From Comamonadaceae bacterium (GTDB lineage: Bacteria > Pseudomonadota > Gammaproteobacteria > Burkholderiales > Burkholderiaceae_C): a stretch of DNA of 64,000 bases. The notes under the pieces were generated by a model. It worked only from the letters and a program-made list of their open reading frames with translations. It ran no database searches and was not told the DNA's origin. The stretch covers positions 344,715 through 408,714 of the forward strand of contig JAAFIW010000002.1 in NCBI GenBank assembly GCA_013297875.1, read 5' to 3'. The position numbers and the translations under genes were made by a program. This document shows, one piece after another, positions 60,537 through 64,000 of the stretch (position 1 is the first letter of the stretch; each line of letters opens with the position of its first letter).

Positions 60537-62177
60537 ATGACTCACCCAAAAATCCTCATCCTCGACTTCGGCTCCCAAGTCACTCAGCTCATCGCCCGCC
60601 GCGTGCGCGAGGCGCATGTGTATTGCGAGGTACACCCGTGTGACGTCACCGATCAGTGGGTGCGCGACTTCGCGCAAGACGGCCAGCTTAAAGGCGTCAT
60701 CCTCTCGGGCAGCCATGCCAGCCTGTGGGAAGACGACACCCTGCGCGCACCGCAAGTGGTGTTCGAGTTGGGCATACCGGTGCTGGGCATTTGCTTTGGC
60801 ATGTATGCCATTGCTGCGGCGCTGGGTGGCAAGGTGGAAGGAGGTCACGGCCGTGAATTCGGCCATGCCCAAATCCGCGCCCGCGGCCACACGCGGCTGC
60901 TAGACGGCATTGCCGACGAAACCACATCGGAAGGCCACGGCCTGCTGAATGTGTGGATGAGCCACGGCGACAACGTGACTGAGATGCCGCCCGGCTTCAA
61001 GCTCATGGCCAGCACCGACAGCTGCCCCATTGCCGGCATGGCCGACGAAGCGCGCCAGTTTTACGCCGTGCAGTTTCACCCCGAAGTCACCCACACCACC
61101 CAGGGCAAAGCCATTTTGGACCGCTTCGTGCTGGACATCTGCGCCGCCAAACCCGACTGGGTGATGCGCGACCACATTGCTGAAGCCGTAGAAAAAATCC
61201 GCCAGCAGGTGGGCGATGAAGAAGTGATTTTGGGCCTCTCCGGCGGCGTCGATTCCAGCGTGGCCGCTGCGCTGATTCACCGCGCCATTGGCGATCAGCT
61301 CACCTGCGTGTTCGTTGACCACGGTCTGCTGCGCCTGAACGAAGGTGACGCGGTGATGGAAATGTTCGTAGGCAAGCTGCACGCCAAGGTGATTCGTGTC
61401 GACGCCAGCGAACGCTTCCTGGGCGCACTGGCCGGTGTGAACGAGCCTGAAGCCAAGCGCAAGATCATTGGGCGCGAGTTTGTAGAGGTGTTTAAGGCGG
61501 CAGCCCATGAACTAACTGCTCAAGCCGCTATAAAATCAGGAGCGTCTGTCGCAGGTAAAGGAGCCACCTTTCTGGCCCAAGGCACCATCTACCCCGACGT
61601 GATCGAGTCCGGCGGCGCCAAAAATAAAAAAGCCGTCACCATCAAAAGCCACCACAACGTAGGCGGCCTGCCCGAGCAACTGGGCCTGAAACTCCTGGAG
61701 CCGCTGCGCGACCTCTTCAAAGACGAAGTCCGCGAACTCGGCGTGGCCCTGGGCCTCCCCCCCGAAATGGTCTACCGCCACCCCTTCCCAGGCCCCGGCC
61801 TGGGCGTGCGCATCTTGGGCGAGGTGAAAAAGGAATACGCCGACTTGCTGCGCCGGGCCGATGCGATCTTTATTGAAGAGCTGCGCAACTTCAAAGACGA
61901 ACAAACTGGCAAAACCTGGTACGAACTGACCAGCCAGGCCTTCACCGTGTTCCTCCCCGTCAAGAGCGTAGGCGTGATGGGCGACGGCCGCACCTACGAC
62001 TACGTGGTCGCCCTGCGCGCCGTGCAAACCAGCGACTTTATGACGGCGGACTGGGCCGAACTGCCGTATGCGCTGCTCAAGAAAGTATCCAGCCGCATCA
62101 TCAATGAAGTGCGCGGGATTAACCGAGTCACTTACGATGTCAGCTCTAAACCGCCAGCGACAATTGAGTGGGAGTGA
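60537..62177 (+). CDS. guaA: GMP synthase (glutamine-hydrolysing)
   Basis: A 546-residue enzyme from ATG 60537 ([34 protein letters not shown]). Glutamine amidotransferase triad: Cys in [16 protein letters not shown], His and Glu in [12 protein letters not shown] pyrophosphatase P-loop [18 protein letters not shown] and the GMPS dimerisation domain ending ATIEWE. XMP to GMP. A dispersed element lies in frame at about residue 322-335. The last 19 bases with the stop recur 1.3 kb downstream. Confidence 0.97.
   Translation: MTHPKILILDFGSQVTQLIARRVREAHVYCEVHPCDVTDQWVRDFAQDGQLKGVILSGSHASLWEDDTLRAPQVVFELGIPVLGICFGMYAIAAALGGKVEGGHGREFGHAQIRARGHTRLLDGIADETTSEGHGLLNVWMSHGDNVTEMPPGFKLMASTDSCPIAGMADEARQFYAVQFHPEVTHTTQGKAILDRFVLDICAAKPDWVMRDHIAEAVEKIRQQVGDEEVILGLSGGVDSSVAAALIHRAIGDQLTCVFVDHGLLRLNEGDAVMEMFVGKLHAKVIRVDASERFLGALAGVNEPEAKRKIIGREFVEVFKAAAHELTAQAAIKSGASVAGKGATFLAQGTIYPDVIESGGAKNKKAVTIKSHHNVGGLPEQLGLKLLEPLRDLFKDEVRELGVALGLPPEMVYRHPFPGPGLGVRILGEVKKEYADLLRRADAIFIEELRNFKDEQTGKTWYELTSQAFTVFLPVKSVGVMGDGRTYDYVVALRAVQTSDFMTADWAELPYALLKKVSSRIINEVRGINRVTYDVSSKPPATIEWE
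61502..61540 (-). repeat. Dispersed element copy 21, inside guaA (core 61517-61530)
   Basis: AGCCCATGAACTAACTGCTC then AAGCCGCTATAAAATCAGG: core with one change. It reads [15 protein letters not shown], the same frame as in TruB and FdsGB. Confidence 0.8.
62159..62177 (+). repeat. guaA 3' end, candidate att site (left copy)
   Basis: gacaattgagtgggagtga (19 bases, ending in the guaA stop) recurs as gacaactgagtgggagtaa at 63460-63478, 17 of 19 the same. The guaA 3' end is a known target of island integrases. Confidence 0.65.
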
Positions 62178-62220
62178 CGTGCGGTGGTGCTAATCTGCGC
62201 TTTTAAAAAGATGCTTAGTT

Positions 62221-63279
62221 ATGCGGGACTTCAAAATGTTGTTCACCAAATATTCCATCACTTCGACTATTTTGGGTCTGTTCGCAATCTCCGCATACGC
62301 GCAGCCTGCCGATTCATTGGCAGATGGCCGCGTAGGCCGCATCGAATTTGCCAGCATCAACACTCCGGACATGTGGCAATACGCCCGCCGCAATCTGCAA
62401 AACACGCGCCCGCAGACGGTCACGGGCGACCTGCTGATGCCCAAGACCACCAGCGGAAAAGTTCCAGCGTTGGTCATCATGCATGGCAGCGGCGGAGTTG
62501 AGCCGTTTGCTTACGATGTGTGGGCGGCAAAGCTGAACCTGGCAGGCGCGGCGGCGTTCGTAGTGGATAGCTACAAGCCGCGTGGCGTGGACAGCACGGC
62601 GACCGCGCAGAACGACGGCAACGTTACTATCGCCTCGCAAACTGCGGATGCCCTAAACGCCTTGCGAGTTCTCGCCACACACCCGCAGATTGATGCCTCT
62701 CGAATCTTTGTCATCGGCATGAGCAGGGGTGGTAGCCCTGCGTTCTATAGCGCTTGGCCGATGTTTCAGGCTCCAGTCAACACCAACGGAGCGAAGTTCG
62801 CCGGACACATTCCGATGTATCCGGGCATGTGCAACATCCGCTACCGTGCCGACGATCAAGCGAAATCAATTGCGCCAATCTTCTTTGCCTTGGCCGACCG
62901 CGACCGCGAAGACTGGCAAGACACCGCCGTGTGCGAGCGTTATGCAAAAGAACTTCAAGCACTTGGTAACGACGTGACTATCAAAGAGTACAAAGGCACG
63001 TACCACGCATGGGATGGCAGCAATCGACCGTTCCGCTACGTCGCCAACGCTCACACCTCCAAGCCATGCGACATGGAATTGCAGATGACACCTGTTGCTG
63101 GCAGTGGACTTGGGCGCAACGCCAAAGACCTCAAGACCAACCGTGAACTCAAGACGTTTGACGACTGGACAAAGACGGTCAACAGTTGCATGACCAACGC
63201 CCGCGCACGCATCGGCGGTGACGGCGCGAAGACCGATGAAGTGGTTGCAGATGTGCTCAAGTTCATGGGAGTACGTTAA
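62221..63279 (+). CDS. Secreted dienelactone hydrolase/alpha-beta hydrolase family protein
   Basis: A 352-residue protein with signal peptide (MLFTKYSITSTILGLFAISAYAQ, starting at M6; ATG 62236 has GGGAC upstream and is an alternative start). LVIMHGSGGVEPFAYDVWAAKLNLAGAAAFVVDSYKPRG is the dienelactone-hydrolase-like oxyanion region; nucleophile elbow GMSRGGSPA near residue 165, acid in ADRDREDW and His in GTYHAWDG. The mature part has pairs of Cys. Substrate unknown, possibly esters or lactones. Codon use looks less GC-rich than neighbours, and the gene lies between guaA and a copy of the guaA 3' end, so it may be acquired. Confidence 0.8.
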   Translation: MRDFKMLFTKYSITSTILGLFAISAYAQPADSLADGRVGRIEFASINTPDMWQYARRNLQNTRPQTVTGDLLMPKTTSGKVPALVIMHGSGGVEPFAYDVWAAKLNLAGAAAFVVDSYKPRGVDSTATAQNDGNVTIASQTADALNALRVLATHPQIDASRIFVIGMSRGGSPAFYSAWPMFQAPVNTNGAKFAGHIPMYPGMCNIRYRADDQAKSIAPIFFALADRDREDWQDTAVCERYAKELQALGNDVTIKEYKGTYHAWDGSNRPFRYVANAHTSKPCDMELQMTPVAGSGLGRNAKDLKTNRELKTFDDWTKTVNSCMTNARARIGGDGAKTDEVVADVLKFMGVR

Positions 63280-63312
63280 GCTGAGAGTGCCGAAGGAAAA
63301 TACAGTTCTCTC

Positions 63313-63343
63313 GGGCGTAGTTGGATCACTCTGGACTACGCCC
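63313..63343 (+). terminator. Hairpin after the hydrolase gene
   Basis: Arms GGGCGTAGT (63313-63321) and ACTACGCCC (63335-63343), followed 8 bases later by ATTTTTCTT. Stem strength is good, but the T-run is displaced, so termination is only probable. The rest of 63280-63459 holds no recognised gene; an open frame there ends in the guaA-like TTEWE stop but starts without a ribosome-binding site. Confidence 0.55.
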
Positions 63344-63459
63344 AGCACAAAATTTTTCTTGACGGTAAAACTGACGGTATGGACGACCTTGGACGATCTA
63401 AAGCCATCGTCCGACTCGGTGCAAAGCTGTGCGAAGACGATTGATTTTTCTCGCGGGTT

Positions 63460-63478
63460 GACAACTGAGTGGGAGTAA
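63460..63478 (+). repeat. guaA 3' end-like direct repeat, candidate att site (right copy)
   Basis: Reads T-T-E-W-E-stop, like the end of GuaA (A-T-I-E-W-E-stop), and is preceded by unrelated sequence. It marks the probable far end of a 1.3-kb island. Confidence 0.6.
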
Positions 63479-63562
63479 TTGGGGCCAAACATAACTGCAA
63501 GGCGGCGACATGCAGCCCAGTTTTGGACATTGGTTTGCCGATGCCGACCGGCATGGTGACTG

Positions 63563-63732
63563 TTAAGGAACCTCTGATTAACCTGTTGCGGTCTGCGACC
63601 AAACGGACTTGGGCGCATCGACTGCGTTGCTTTTCTTGTCAATAGCCCTCTATTGACTGCAAAAAGACGCCTTGCGCTGCATCCCAATCCGTTCGCCGCA
63701 GTTCCGCAGGAGGTCAATCAGAGGTTCCTTAA
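63563..63732. mobile_element. MITE-like element, about 170 bp
   Basis: Terminal inverted repeats of 21 bases with one mismatch: TTAAGGAACCTCTGATTAAC (left, then C) and the complement at 63712-63732. TTAA at both outer ends could be a target duplication. No coding capacity. The size and ends fit a non-autonomous derivative of an IS5-type element, unproven. Confidence 0.7.
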
Positions 63733-63743
63733 GACCAGCTGGT

Positions 63744-63802
63744 TACTACATTTTTGATAGCTGCTTGAGCAATAACGAAAAGGGCTATCGGCTGTTTTGC
63801 CA
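63744..63802 (+). repeat. Dispersed element copy 22 (core 63758-63771)
   Basis: TTACTACATTTTTGATAGCT then GCTTGAGCAATAACGAAAAG and GGCTATCGGCTG: perfect core and right part. It lies 12 bases after the MITE-like element and before the transposase fragment. Confidence 0.92.
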
Positions 63803-63827
63803 TTAACCCAAATTTTCCATTAGAACT

Positions 63828-64000
63828 TCAAGGAGGCTTGGATGCGGCAAAGGTAGCAGGCAGATCGAATGATTTGGCTTGATCCCATAGGCCCTGCATC
63901 CATGCGCGTTGCTGCATGGCGATAGCCAGGTTCAGGATGGGTTTTCGGCTTTCTGTGGTGGTGTAGGCGGGCCGGGCAAACAGCTTGTAGCGCAGCGTTT
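63828..64000 (-). CDS. C-terminal part of a probable transposase, cut by window edge
   Basis: The minus strand from the right edge reads TLRYKLFARPAYTTTESRKP, then ILNLAIAMQQRAWMQGLW and DQAKSFDLPATFAASKPP to a TGA at 63828. It resembles the C-termini of DDE transposases (basic strand, then RKPILNLA and AMxxRAW helix), but the family was not identified. It could also be another DNA-binding or integrase-like protein; 56 residues are visible. Confidence 0.4.
   Translation of the reverse strand, partial: TLRYKLFARPAYTTTESRKPILNLAIAMQQRAWMQGLWDQAKSFDLPATFAASKPP

Noticed and set aside
63218..63478. 86-residue open frame ending at the guaA-like repeat as a gene
   Set aside because: It overlaps the hydrolase C-terminus in another frame, lacks a ribosome-binding site and has no recognisable family; its guaA-like end is better explained by the direct repeat.

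Overview
The window reads as a chromosomal piece of a GC-rich betaproteobacterium of the order Burkholderiales, most likely family Comamonadaceae (Rhodoferax/Polaromonas-like). This rests on the Bug-type solute-binding protein, the rimP-nusA-infB-rbfA-truB-typA and smpB-ratA-rnfH-DUF4124-guaB gene orders, the etfBA and acyl-CoA dehydrogenase block, and the kinds of short dispersed repeats. Genus is an inference; no rRNA or tRNA gene was seen.

Layout. 1-2280 (minus): a glyoxylate/tartronate-semialdehyde operon (Bug binding protein, hyi, glxR cut by the window edge). 2606-8661: a secreted polysaccharide-related pair (DUF4832-type lipoprotein and a GH67/GH20-like alpha-glucuronidase-like protein that share a C-terminal module) with a divergent LysR regulator. 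8764-15479: SDR, thioesterase, quinone-oxidoreductase-like, desaturase, GST, ElaA and SDR genes, then a small protein plus a nucleotidyltransferase. 15487-18090: a membrane protein, a metallo-beta-lactamase-fold lipoprotein and DUF3820. 18173-21059 (minus): a TRAP transporter. 21328-26120: etfBA, acyl-CoA dehydrogenase and a nitronate monooxygenase-like protein. 26247-31319 (minus): cysC and a complete type I secretion system. 31494-38070: LysR regulator and NAD-dependent formate dehydrogenase (fdsGB fusion, fdsA, fdhD/fdsC). 38296-47897: a proline-rich lipoprotein and the translation operon. 48039-51830: an EamA transporter, a 3-hydroxyisobutyryl-CoA hydrolase-like protein, an acyltransferase and a 2OG-Fe(II) oxygenase. 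52056-54307: eutBC. 54319-56018: an intact IS1380-family insertion sequence. 56097-62177: smpB, ratA, rnfH, DUF4124, guaB, an AbrB/PIN toxin-antitoxin pair, guaA. 62178-64000: a short island-like tract after guaA with a secreted hydrolase, a MITE-like element and a transposase fragment.

The most striking feature is a dispersed element of about 45-55 bp (core TAGCTGCTTGAGCA) present at about 21 places: 14 between genes and 7 inside protein-coding genes (GST, FdsGB, FdsA, InfB, TruB, HibCH-like, GuaA), where it is read in frame. The five coding copies that read the core backwards all use the same reading frame (Ala-Gln-Ala-Ala-like). The two that read it forwards both have TGA changed to TCA, which removes a stop. 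One intergenic copy is split by the IS1380 element with a 5-bp target duplication. Other repeat families (a GC-rich 30-bp tandem repeat, an ATGACAGATGAC family, a long inverted repeat around one element copy, a MITE) and a 19-bp imperfect direct repeat of the guaA 3' end add to a picture of heavy small-repeat activity. All calls come from reading the sequence; no database search was run.
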